From: Lachnospiraceae bacterium
GTDB lineage: Bacteria > Bacillota > Clostridia > Lachnospirales > Lachnospiraceae
DNA: 64,000 nucleotides
Assembly: GCA_017483735.1 (NCBI GenBank)
Contig: JAFUVF010000047.1
Span: 99,551 to 163,550, forward strand
Direction: 5' to 3'
A program made the position numbers and the translations under genes. Below the pieces are notes generated by a model. It saw nothing but the letters and a program-made list of their open reading frames with translations. It did not search any database and had not been told where the DNA came from. Each line of letters begins with the position of its first letter. Position 1 is the stretch's first letter. Shown one piece after another: positions 35,759 through 43,736 of the stretch.

Positions 35759-38094
35759 TCAACTGTCTCCATTTCCGTAAATATACCGTACTCATCACGG
35801 ACATATTCCCCGTTTTTGAATGAAAGCCCGGGGATTTTTATACTTTCCAATTCATTGTCCATATACGAGAATGACAATATTTCATTCTCAGAGAGATTAA
35901 AATTCAGTCTGAAGCCCCCAAGCCCTTTTGCTTCTGAATAATCTGAACCATATAGAACCAGACTTTCTCCTGCTTTCAGGCTTACGGCGGGCACCGAATA
36001 CTTGTATTTATCATCGCTGTCTGACAGATAATAGCCGAAGGTATATATATCATGCCCCGAGGGATTGCTAAGGACAATATAGTCATTACTTCCCTTTGCG
36101 CTCATCCTGTCTATGCAAATATACTGCGGCTCCTCCAGCCGTGAAAAGGCATTAACAACTATTTCCTCCTCTTCATAGTCCCTGCCAAAGAGCTTAAGCC
36201 TTTCGTCATATACAGCCTCCCCGTTTATCTCCCAATGATCAAACACTTCATTTTCAGCAAGAACTGGGGTTAATTCCACGGCATAGTCCGCTAGATACAT
36301 CCCCTTAAATTCTTCTGCAACATTATATGAATTTACTCTTACTTTTCCTTTTTCCATATTGTTAGTGACACACAGATAGTATAAATTCCCTACAGGATAA
36401 TAATCCTTAAGATCTGTAAAAACCGCCATAGGACGTATTGTGGGATATTCTCTTATAATATCAAGCTCTCTTTCAACATTTGCGATATTCTGATTCTCGT
36501 CGCTTTCAATAACGGAATCAAGCATTAAATCTGTCTCCTCAAGCATATGGAAAAGCTCGTAATATCTGGAGTCATTCATTTCGTCCAGCACTCTTGACAG
36601 ATTGTCTGGAGATATAACACCGTTCATCAAATCACACATATAATTAAAAAATACGGTTCTGCAATCCTCCCTCTTCATCAGAAGGTCAAACAAAGAAGGC
36701 GGCTCAAAATCCGCCATATTATATATTAACGGACTGTCTGCCGGAAGCCCCATCCCCGTACCGATAAGCCCGAATGCCCAGTCCAGATCATATGGAACAA
36801 AATGATATTTTCCGTCAAATACACTATTTTCAACATAAGTATTATCCGGCGATACATATCTGTAGGTCAGATAATTATTTTTTGGCCAGTCATGATTGCC
36901 GATATAATAATTAAAGGCATAATTCTTTAGATAGCTTTCAATATCCATAAATTCTGTTACCTTTTTTAAATTATCATCGTCAGTCAAATCAAGACTTATC
37001 AGCCTTTCATATTCTTCATTATATTCATCCGCATACATCAGTTCATCATCATTTGCGGTTTTATTAAATTCATTTCCCGACAAAAGAACAAATCTTCCGT
37101 CATAATCTCCGTACCTGCCTTCAAAATATTCCTCGTCAAAATTATTAAGCATCCAGTATATTCCCATATATGTTCCGTTGACATATACGGTTATTGGCAA
37201 AGCCTCCTGATAATCCGGAAAATCTGCGGATTTTGCAAGTCTTTGGGACAGCTCATTTCTAATGTAGGCATATCCGTTATCATTGCCTGAATTTCTGATG
37301 ATAAGAGACTTAAACTCATCATTCACATTTCCGTCTTCGGAATACATATCTCTAAAAAATGGATACTTAAGCTGCCCCGTACCGTCATATATTTTTCGTG
37401 CCGTAAGCTTGAAGGATTTTTGATTCTTTACTCTGGACATCGTACCGAATATCCTTAAGCCCATATTCTTATCAACAAGCTTCTTACCATTTTCATCAAA
37501 GAAAACAACATTTACAGTTCGCTCAAACTTCCTTCCCTTCTGATTAAAATTGGCACCCAGATAGGCGGTTACAACATCCGCATCAGGATTTTTCTTCCAA
37601 TACTCATCCCAAAGTCTTCCCTTTACAAAAATACCGTTGTCATATCCAAAAAGCTCATCCTCATCGCCAGATACCGAAAGCACCAAAGTATTATATCGAT
37701 CCTTAATGTTCTTGCCGACTATGTAGCTTCTTGCTATTGTTTGCGACCTTCTGCCATTTCCGTAAACTGCAAGAAATTTGTAATTGTATATAGCTTCTTC
37801 ATCATCCGGGATAATACGGATTGGCTCATTATATACAAATGAACTGCCCTCATCTGGAATTGAGTTATCCTCCGTATAGTAAACAACTGCATCATTCGGA
37901 GCATGTACCTCAATCTCAAATTCTTCAGAATAAAATCCACTGTCAGTGACACTTATCACTCCGGCGTTTTGTTCCGATACGGATTTTAAATTATAAGACA
38001 ATAAAAGACCTGCACAGGAAAAAAGCAGGCAAAATATAAGTACCGCACTCAGAATATATCTGTATCTATTATTTATATTTTCTCTAAAGACCAT
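35755..38094 (-). CDS. CotH-kinase-family surface protein, paralogue 4
   Basis: A 779-residue paralogue, first of the set in transcription order. It has a membrane helix (about 14-35), a chitobiase-C-like domain ('VVYYTEDNSIPDEGSSFVY'), CotH kinase and lamin-tail-like C-terminus. Motifs are 'IFGTMSRVKNQKSFKL', 'YYIGNHDWPKNNYLTYRY' and 'PYDLDWAFGL'. The position after GIYWM is Leu-Asn where paralogues 2 and 3 have Glu, so one acidic active-site residue may be lost. I start at ATG 38094 (MVFRENINN), overlapping the end of dut by 11 bases; an upstream in-frame ATG at 38145 lies deeper in dut. Confidence 0.85.
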   Translation of the reverse strand: MVFRENINNRYRYILSAVLIFCLLFSCAGLLLSYNLKSVSEQNAGVISVTDSGFYSEEFEIEVHAPNDAVVYYTEDNSIPDEGSSFVYNEPIRIIPDDEEAIYNYKFLAVYGNGRRSQTIARSYIVGKNIKDRYNTLVLSVSGDEDELFGYDNGIFVKGRLWDEYWKKNPDADVVTAYLGANFNQKGRKFERTVNVVFFDENGKKLVDKNMGLRIFGTMSRVKNQKSFKLTARKIYDGTGQLKYPFFRDMYSEDGNVNDEFKSLIIRNSGNDNGYAYIRNELSQRLAKSADFPDYQEALPITVYVNGTYMGIYWMLNNFDEEYFEGRYGDYDGRFVLLSGNEFNKTANDDELMYADEYNEEYERLISLDLTDDDNLKKVTEFMDIESYLKNYAFNYYIGNHDWPKNNYLTYRYVSPDNTYVENSVFDGKYHFVPYDLDWAFGLIGTGMGLPADSPLIYNMADFEPPSLFDLLMKREDCRTVFFNYMCDLMNGVISPDNLSRVLDEMNDSRYYELFHMLEETDLMLDSVIESDENQNIANVERELDIIREYPTIRPMAVFTDLKDYYPVGNLYYLCVTNNMEKGKVRVNSYNVAEEFKGMYLADYAVELTPVLAENEVFDHWEINGEAVYDERLKLFGRDYEEEEIVVNAFSRLEEPQYICIDRMSAKGSNDYIVLSNPSGHDIYTFGYYLSDSDDKYKYSVPAVSLKAGESLVLYGSDYSEAKGLGGFRLNFNLSENEILSFSYMDNELESIKIPGLSFKNGEYVRDEYGIFTEMETVD

Positions 38095-38596
38095 TTTTTG
38101 TCGTACTTCCAAAGCCGCCGTTTCTGATATCCGAAACGTCATCATCCTCTGTTATGCCGTATTCTATGAAGATTCCCTGACAGAAGCCCTCTCCCGCCTT
38201 TACCGACAGCGTCCTTCCCTCATTGGAATCGTTGGTAAGCTTAATGAAAATATGCCCCTCATTGTCTGAATCATAATAATCGCTGTCGATAATTCCCACA
38301 GTGTTATTCAGCTGCAGGCGGTACTTAAAGCCAAGTCCGCTCCTGGGATAGAGCTTAAGAACCCATCCCTCATCAATGTGTGCACGGATTCCCGTAGGAA
38401 GCTTGATAGTCTCCCCCGGCTTAAGCTCAAAGTCGAAGGGCGCATAAAAATCATATCCTGCGCTTCCCCTTGTGGCACGCTTTGGAAGCTTAATGCTTTC
38501 ATAGATCTCCTCCGCATTAAGCCTTGGATAATCCTCCTTTACGGCGCTTATATAATTATCCTTACTTACCTTTTCAAATCTAGCTATTCGTTTCAC
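38084..38596 (-). CDS. dut: dUTP diphosphatase
   Basis: A 170-residue trimeric-type dUTPase that converts dUTP to dUMP, preventing uracil incorporation and supplying thymidylate synthesis. Motif 1 is 'RATRGSAGYDFYAPF', motif 2 'LYPRSGLGFK', motif 3 'NTVGIIDSDYYDSDNEGHI', motif 4 'EGFCQGIFIEYG' and motif 5 'GGFGSTTKNG'. Motif 3 is about five residues longer than in the E. coli enzyme, and there is a 45-residue N-terminal extension. The start is GTG 38596, seven bases after AAGGGA and inside the end of nrdG. It is the third gene of a nucleotide operon (nrdD-nrdG-dut). Confidence 0.88.
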   Translation of the reverse strand: MKRIARFEKVSKDNYISAVKEDYPRLNAEEIYESIKLPKRATRGSAGYDFYAPFDFELKPGETIKLPTGIRAHIDEGWVLKLYPRSGLGFKYRLQLNNTVGIIDSDYYDSDNEGHIFIKLTNDSNEGRTLSVKAGEGFCQGIFIEYGITEDDDVSDIRNGGFGSTTKNGL

Positions 38597-39122
38597 AGCT
38601 CTTTCCCTTAAATACCTTTCCGTCGGCATAGTCCCCGCAATGAAGGACAATCTCGCCGCTTTCCTTTGTCTTATTTATATTTATGACCCTCTGGTTTCCG
38701 CTCCCCTTCCACAGAAGCTTTTCATCCCTCAATTCCTTTATGTATTCCCCGTCCACAAGGACATCCACATAGTTCAATACCGCATCGTCCTTTATTTCCT
38801 CATAGAGATAGCCGGTGTAGAGCCAAATTGTTTTGTGGGGATACTTTTCCTTTACTTCCCTGCACAGTGAGCGCACATCCACACGGTTTCCTATAAACAA
38901 GGGGTCTCCTCCCGACAGGGTAAGCCCGGAAATATAGCTTTTGTCCAGCTGCTCGAAGACCTCACCTTTTGCGGCATCATCAAACAAAAGCCCCCCGTCC
39001 GGGTCCCATGTTATGGGATTCTGACATTCGGGGCATTGATGATCACAGCCTGCAAGCCACAATACGACCCGCAGACCGTCTCCGTTTTTCATGTCATCCT
39101 TTGTAATATCGTGATAGCGCAA
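38580..39122 (-). CDS. nrdG: Anaerobic ribonucleotide reductase activating enzyme
   Basis: A 180-residue radical SAM enzyme that installs the glycyl radical on NrdD. The cluster motif is GCDHQCPECQNP (CxxxCxxC, about 26-33), followed by 'GLTLSGGDPLFIGNRVDV', the SAM-binding GGD region. It lies 11 bases downstream of nrdD and overlaps dut. Confidence 0.93.
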   Translation of the reverse strand: MRYHDITKDDMKNGDGLRVVLWLAGCDHQCPECQNPITWDPDGGLLFDDAAKGEVFEQLDKSYISGLTLSGGDPLFIGNRVDVRSLCREVKEKYPHKTIWLYTGYLYEEIKDDAVLNYVDVLVDGEYIKELRDEKLLWKGSGNQRVININKTKESGEIVLHCGDYADGKVFKGKSCETNS

Positions 39123-39132
39123 TTTAATTCCT

Positions 39133-41322
39133 CTACATGCTTACACGCTCTGCAATCTCCGCCATCTTTGCATCGTTAAGCCTTGTATCTCCATGAACCC
39201 TCGAATAGGAAAGATAACCGTTCATCCTGTCTATCTTCGTGAGATTCCTGCTTCCGCACACAGGACACACATCCATCTCCAGTTCCTCATGTCCGCAGTC
39301 GTCGCAATATGCAAGGGAGAGATTAACTCCCTCATAGAAGCCCATATCCATAGCCCTGTGTATCAGAGTCTTTATCGCCTCGATATTGTAATCTATGGGA
39401 TACTTCACATATTGAATCTTTCCTCCGTTTGAGAGATCCCAGAAACGATTTTCAAGATCCTGCTTCTCTATGGGAGTAATGTTCTCCGTAACATGGCAAT
39501 GGAAGCTGTTTGACACATAATCCCTGTCGGAAACGCCCTCAACGATACCGTATTTGTTTCTGAACTGCTTAACCTGCAGTCCGCAGAGATTCTCCGCAGG
39601 AGTACCGTATATGGCATAAAGCCTTCCGTCCTCCTCCTTGTACTCATTTATCCTCTTGTTGATATGCTCCATAACCTCAATGGCAAAGGCTCCGTCCTCT
39701 ACGAGACTCTTTCCGTTATAAAGCTTCTGCAGTTCATTAAGCGCAGTGATCCCGAAGGAAGCCGTTGCGGATTTGAGTATCGGCTTTATCTTGTCCGTAA
39801 GCTCAAGATGTCCGCCGAGAAAACCTCCCTCACAATATGCAAGGGGGTTGGTGGAGGCTCTCATCTCCCCGAGATATGCGTATGTCCTAAGATGCAGCTG
39901 TCTTATGAGATTTAGATAATAATCCAGAACCTCATAGAAATCCCTGCTTTCCTTCATTGCCTTCGCAAGTATCATCGGAAGATGCAGGGACACGACGCCA
40001 ATATTGAAGCGCCCCACAAATACAGGCTTGTCCTCGTCATCCGCCGGATGCATACCTCCCCTTTCGTACCACGGCGAAAGAAATGCGCTACACCCCATAG
40101 GGGATACTATCTTTCCGTACTGCTTATACATTGAAGCCACATAGCCCTTGCCGGTAAGGGAAAGCCAGTCCGGATACATGGTCTTTGCGGAGCATTTAAC
40201 CCCCGCCTCAAAGACATCCTCCAGAGGCTTTCCGGGACCGTGAAGATTCTCATCATACAAAAATACAATCTTGGGGAAAAGCACAGGCTTTTTATGATCC
40301 TTTTTGCCCTGTCCCTTTCTTCTGACATTAAGCATTATGATAGTCGCAAGCTTGGCAAACTTTCCCGTTCCCGTGCCTGCGGTCACGGTAATAAAGGGAT
40401 AATCCCCCCTGCTGGAGGCAACCGTGTTGAATTTGTACTCCCACCCCTGGAAGCCCTGTTCAAAATCCCTTTCAATATCCTTGTCAGCCTCCTCCTTTGC
40501 CTTTTCCTCGGACACTCCCATTGCGGTATATTTGTCCACATATTTTTTGTATGACTTTTCCGCATAGGGCTCCAGAATCAGATCCACCGAGGGCACGGTA
40601 AAGCCGCCGTACTGCTGGCTTGCAGCCGAAAGCACGATATCTCCAATGACATCGAAGGCTACATCCAAAGTTTTGGGCTCATTATACCAGATATTGCCCA
40701 TTTCAAAGCCGCCCTTAAGCACATGCTCCACATCAAAGAGACAGCAGTTCATGGTATCTCTTCTGGCGGACATATCGTGTACATACAAATATCCGTCACG
40801 GCATGCCTGAATCTCCTCCGTGGTCATAAAGAATTTCTGATAAAGAGCCTTGTTTAATTGATTGAATATAAGGCTTCTCTTCGTTGAAACAAGGGCAGAA
40901 TCTGTATTTGCATTCTCCTTGTCCCCGATATACATTATGGACTGGCTTTTTTTGTATACATCATCGAGCATCCGCACGAAATCCTGCTTGTAGTTGCGGT
41001 AATCCCTGTAGCTCTTTGCCACAATGGGCTTTACCTGCTCCAAGGCCGTTTCCACGATATTGTGCATTACCGCAATGGGAATCTCCTTTGTGTCAAGCTC
41101 ATTTACCTTCTCAACAACATACTGGCATATAAGCCCGTTCTCCTCGTCGGTAAACTGGGTCAGCGCCCTGTATGCACTCTTGCTTACGGCATTTACCACC
41201 TTCTGCACATTGAAGGCTTCCACGCTTCCGTCCTTTTTGATTACAACCACCTCTTTATCCGGTCTGTACTTAAGGCTGTAATCAATATTGTTCTTTCTAG
41301 CGGAATCAAAATTACTGCTCAT
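39133..41322 (-). CDS. nrdD: Anaerobic ribonucleoside-triphosphate reductase
   Basis: A 729-residue class III reductase making deoxynucleotides without oxygen. An N-terminal ATP cone (KKDGSVEAFNVQKVVNAVSK, about 28-47) suggests dATP control. The C-terminus has the zinc site YCDDCGHEELEMDVCPVCGS and the probable glycyl-radical glycine in 'RMNGYLSYSRVHGDTRLND'. I start at ATG 41322 (MSSNFDSARK), six bases after GGGAG; longer in-frame starts lack ribosome sites. The promoter and two NrdR-like boxes lie in the 188 bases upstream. Confidence 0.94.
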   Translation of the reverse strand: MSSNFDSARKNNIDYSLKYRPDKEVVVIKKDGSVEAFNVQKVVNAVSKSAYRALTQFTDEENGLICQYVVEKVNELDTKEIPIAVMHNIVETALEQVKPIVAKSYRDYRNYKQDFVRMLDDVYKKSQSIMYIGDKENANTDSALVSTKRSLIFNQLNKALYQKFFMTTEEIQACRDGYLYVHDMSARRDTMNCCLFDVEHVLKGGFEMGNIWYNEPKTLDVAFDVIGDIVLSAASQQYGGFTVPSVDLILEPYAEKSYKKYVDKYTAMGVSEEKAKEEADKDIERDFEQGFQGWEYKFNTVASSRGDYPFITVTAGTGTGKFAKLATIIMLNVRRKGQGKKDHKKPVLFPKIVFLYDENLHGPGKPLEDVFEAGVKCSAKTMYPDWLSLTGKGYVASMYKQYGKIVSPMGCSAFLSPWYERGGMHPADDEDKPVFVGRFNIGVVSLHLPMILAKAMKESRDFYEVLDYYLNLIRQLHLRTYAYLGEMRASTNPLAYCEGGFLGGHLELTDKIKPILKSATASFGITALNELQKLYNGKSLVEDGAFAIEVMEHINKRINEYKEEDGRLYAIYGTPAENLCGLQVKQFRNKYGIVEGVSDRDYVSNSFHCHVTENITPIEKQDLENRFWDLSNGGKIQYVKYPIDYNIEAIKTLIHRAMDMGFYEGVNLSLAYCDDCGHEELEMDVCPVCGSRNLTKIDRMNGYLSYSRVHGDTRLNDAKMAEIAERVSM

Positions 41323-41342
41323 TACTTTCTCCCTCATCAGAC

Positions 41343-41360
41343 TTAAACCGACAGGTTTAA
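41343..41360. repeat. Inverted repeat in the nrdD leader
   Basis: A perfect 7-bp inverted repeat TTAAACC/GGTTTAA with a 4-base spacer lies in the 5' leader about 20 bases before the nrdD start. It could be an operator or an RNA hairpin near the ribosome site. Confidence 0.5.
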
Positions 41361-41369
41361 ATCTAAATT

Positions 41370-41385
41370 TAACTAAATATAGTTG
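41370..41385 (-). promoter_or_regulatory. NrdR-like box 2
   Basis: The core CTATATTTAG (minus strand) matches the NrdR box pattern at about 11 of 16 positions. Its centre is 31 bp from that of box 1, close to three helical turns, as expected for paired NrdR sites. Confidence 0.55.
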
Positions 41386-41400
41386 TTTTTGTGTTATGTA

Positions 41401-41416
41401 AATCAATATATTGTGC
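41401..41416 (-). promoter_or_regulatory. NrdR-like box 1
   Basis: GCACAATATATTGATT (minus strand) matches the NrdR consensus acaCwAtATaTwGtgt at 13 of 16 positions, including the whole core. It overlaps or lies just downstream of the predicted transcription start, so bound repressor would block nrdD-nrdG-dut. Confidence 0.7.
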
Positions 41417-41426
41417 GTACTCTATG

Positions 41427-41455
41427 AGTATAAGAAATAAAATTTGACTTGTCAA
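41427..41455 (-). promoter_or_regulatory. Strong promoter for nrdD-nrdG-dut
   Basis: A perfect TTGACA (41450-41455), 17-base spacer and TATACT (41427-41432) on the minus strand. The start is predicted near 41420, giving a leader of about 100 bases. Confidence 0.85.
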
Positions 41456-41474
41456 TGATAGTTTAGAGATTAAC

Positions 41475-41510
41475 AAAAAAGTGTTAAAACAGCCGGATTT
41501 TCGCTGTTTT
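41475..41510 (-). terminator. Terminator after the HAD phosphatase gene
   Basis: An 8-bp stem AAAACAGC/GCTGTTTT with a 9-base loop begins directly at the stop codon. AACAC and then six Ts follow on the minus strand. Confidence 0.75.
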
Positions 41511-42221
41511 TCACAAAATACCCAGTATATCCTGAACTTCCTTCAGACTTTTTATCTCATATACGGGAATATAAGGGCTTTCGTTAAGCCAGCCCCCGGG
41601 GTTATACCATACGGAGGCTATTCCATACTCATTGGCTCCACGTATGTCGCTGGTAAGGGAATCCCCGACGACAAGAAGCCTTTCCTTGTCCTTTTCAGCT
41701 ATATGCTCACAACAATATTCAAAAAAAGCTCTCTGCGGCTTCTCCGCACCGACCTCCTCAGATATAAAAAGCTCCTCAATATAATCTGTAAGCCCTGAAA
41801 GGGAGAGCTTTCCCCTCTGAACGGACGCCACTCCGTTCGTTATGATATACTGTTTAAAAAGTCCTGTGTCAAATAATTTTTTTACGATTTCATATGAATT
41901 TTCGATATATTTATATGTCGTTGACAGACCATACTCGTAGGAAATCCTTAATTGTTCGGAAGAAATAGTATCAGAAAGAGAAAGCTCGTCCACAAGCTCC
42001 CTGAAACGCCCTATAAGCAGCTCCTGCCTTGTAACCTCAGAAAGCTCAAGTTTTTTCCAATAGCGGTCATTGATAGCGGAATACAGGGATACAATATCAT
42101 CCCCTATATCCATCCCCTGCTCCTTAAAGGCTGCAACGAGACTTTTCCTCTGAGCATAGAGAAAATCCAGAAGAGTCCCGTCCACATCCCATAATATGGC
42201 AGTATATCTTACATCCGGCAT
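41511..42221 (-). CDS. HAD hydrolase, YjjG-like nucleotidase
   Basis: A 236-residue HAD-superfamily phosphatase. Motif I is 'LWDVDGTLLDF' (nucleophile Asp about residue 12), motif II 'YIITNGVASVQ', motif III the Lys in 'EEVGAEKPQRAFF' and motif IV 'LLVVGDSLTSDIRGANEYG'. The helical cap after motif I (DFLYAQRKSLVAAF) and TNG motif match the YjjG group of pyrimidine nucleotidases, thought to clean up non-canonical nucleotides. The ATG is two bases after the stop of the small membrane gene, so it is co-transcribed from the promoter at 42441-42469. Confidence 0.88.
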   Translation of the reverse strand: MPDVRYTAILWDVDGTLLDFLYAQRKSLVAAFKEQGMDIGDDIVSLYSAINDRYWKKLELSEVTRQELLIGRFRELVDELSLSDTISSEQLRISYEYGLSTTYKYIENSYEIVKKLFDTGLFKQYIITNGVASVQRGKLSLSGLTDYIEELFISEEVGAEKPQRAFFEYCCEHIAEKDKERLLVVGDSLTSDIRGANEYGIASVWYNPGGWLNESPYIPVYEIKSLKEVQDILGIL

Positions 42222-42223
42222 TA

Positions 42224-42397
42224 TCAGGCGTTTGCCTCTGAAGTACCCTCTGCCTTTGCGAGAGCCTCCTCCTTGGCATTCTTATTCTTTCTAAGCTTAA
42301 GACCGATGAAGCAGCCAAGACCTCCCACTGCCACAAACACTATCAGCACCATAAGATATGATAAAAATGCGTTGATAAATGCAACAAATGAACTCAT
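42224..42397 (-). CDS. Small single-helix membrane protein, 57 residues
   Basis: The open frame runs from ATG 42395-42397 to TGA 42224-42226. GGAGGG lies five bases before the ATG and a strong promoter lies upstream. A hydrophobic N-terminal half, FLSYLMVLIVFVAVGGLGCF (residues 11-30), is followed by a positive patch (KLRKNKN) and a charged tail rich in Ala, Glu and Lys. The predicted topology is N-out, tail in the cytoplasm. Small proteins of this shape are common in Lachnospiraceae, but I know no function. Confidence 0.75.
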   Translation of the reverse strand: MSSFVAFINAFLSYLMVLIVFVAVGGLGCFIGLKLRKNKNAKEEALAKAEGTSEANA

Positions 42398-42440
42398 AAT
42401 ACCCTCCGTGAATATGTTTTATTAAAAATAACACGAAATT

Positions 42441-42469
42441 ATTATAGCATAGTTTTACAGGTTAAACAA
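42441..42469 (-). promoter_or_regulatory. Promoter for the small membrane protein-HAD operon
   Basis: TTGTTT (42464-42469), 17-base spacer ending TGC, and TATAAT (42441-42446) on the minus strand: an extended -10 promoter. A small AAACAA/TTGTTT hairpin covers the -35 and may end the proA transcript. Confidence 0.75.
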
Positions 42470-42485
42470 CTGATTGTTTTGCACT

Positions 42486-43736
42486 CTATCCTCTTACCTG
42501 ACCATTTCCCTCTATCTCATACTTGTAGGTGGTAAGCGCTTTGAGTCCCATTGGTCCTCTCGCATGGAGCTTCTGAGTGCTTATGCCTATCTCAGCTCCG
42601 AAGCCGAACTCAAAGCCGTCCGTGAAACGGGTGGAAACATTGTGATATACGCAGGCGGAATCTATCTCAAGGAGAAATTTTTCTGCATTTTCCTTATTCT
42701 CCGTGATTATGCATTCGCTGTGTCCTGTACTGTATTTATTTATATGGGCAATGGCCTCATCCACATCGGAAACGGTCTTTATGGACAGGATATAATCAAG
42801 ATATTCCCTGCCATAATCTTCATCAGTTGCCGGAATACAGTCGTCTCCGAGTACAGCTCTCGCCGCCTCATCCCCCCGAAGCTCCACGTTTTTCTCCGAA
42901 AGCTTCCTTTGAAGCGCAGGAAGCAGCGCATCCTTTATCCCCTCATGCACCACAAGGGATTCACAGGCATTGCATACGCTTATCCTCTGGGTCTTTGCGT
43001 TAAATATAATATTAACCGCCATATTGATATCCGCAGACTCATCCACATAGATGTGGCAGTTTCCGGTGCCCGTCTCTATCACGGGTATAGTTGCATTCTC
43101 CACCACCGCACGAATGAGCCCTGCTCCCCCTCTGGGTATCAGCACATCCACATACTGCTTTAATTTCATGAACTCGTTAGTGACATTCCTGTCATTGTTC
43201 TCTATAAGCTGCAGACATTCCCTCAGGACATTGTTTTCCTCCAAGGTGTCGCAGAGCACCTTGACTATAGCCATATTGGAATTTATGGCTTCCTTTCCGC
43301 CCTTCAATATGACTGCATTCCCAGTCTTGAAGGTTAGTCCGAAGGCATCCGCCGTGACATTGGGTCTTGCCTCATAAATGATCCCAACCACTCCGAAGGG
43401 AACCCTGACAGCCCTTATGTGCATACCGTTTGGCCTGTCGAATTCATCTATTACCTCGTTGAGCACTCCGGAAAGTGCGGCTATCTGCCTAAGTCCCTCA
43501 GCCATTGCGGCTATCCTCTTTTCATCAAGCATCAGCCGGTCTATAAGTCCCTCATTAAGCCCGCTTTCTCGGGCAAAGGAGATATCCCTTTTGTTCTCCC
43601 CAATTATCTCGTCCGCTCTCTTTATGAGGTTATCCGCACATTTTTTGAGTATCTCATTCTTTTTTTCTTCACTTAATTTAAGAAGTGCATTCTTTGCCCG
43701 CTTTGCATCACTTCCGATTTTTTCAAGCTCTGTCAT
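42486..43736 (-). CDS. proA: Glutamate-5-semialdehyde dehydrogenase
   Basis: A 416-residue NADPH-dependent enzyme of proline synthesis that reduces gamma-glutamyl phosphate to glutamate-5-semialdehyde. Diagnostic segments are 'VPFGVVGIIYEARPNVTADA', LKGGKEAINSN and 'CNACESLVVHEG', the last with the catalytic cysteine. The C-terminal block 'FGFGAEIGISTQKLHARGP' is typical. proB and proC are not in the window. The ATG lies within the last bases of the COG2509 gene after AGGAG. Confidence 0.93.
   Translation of the reverse strand: MTELEKIGSDAKRAKNALLKLSEEKKNEILKKCADNLIKRADEIIGENKRDISFARESGLNEGLIDRLMLDEKRIAAMAEGLRQIAALSGVLNEVIDEFDRPNGMHIRAVRVPFGVVGIIYEARPNVTADAFGLTFKTGNAVILKGGKEAINSNMAIVKVLCDTLEENNVLRECLQLIENNDRNVTNEFMKLKQYVDVLIPRGGAGLIRAVVENATIPVIETGTGNCHIYVDESADINMAVNIIFNAKTQRISVCNACESLVVHEGIKDALLPALQRKLSEKNVELRGDEAARAVLGDDCIPATDEDYGREYLDYILSIKTVSDVDEAIAHINKYSTGHSECIITENKENAEKFLLEIDSACVYHNVSTRFTDGFEFGFGAEIGISTQKLHARGPMGLKALTTYKYEIEGNGQVRG

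Noticed and set aside
42474..43163. 229-residue plus-strand open frame opposite proA
   Set aside because: It lies entirely within the strongly supported proA gene, has no ribosome site and encodes no recognisable motif; it is an antisense shadow.
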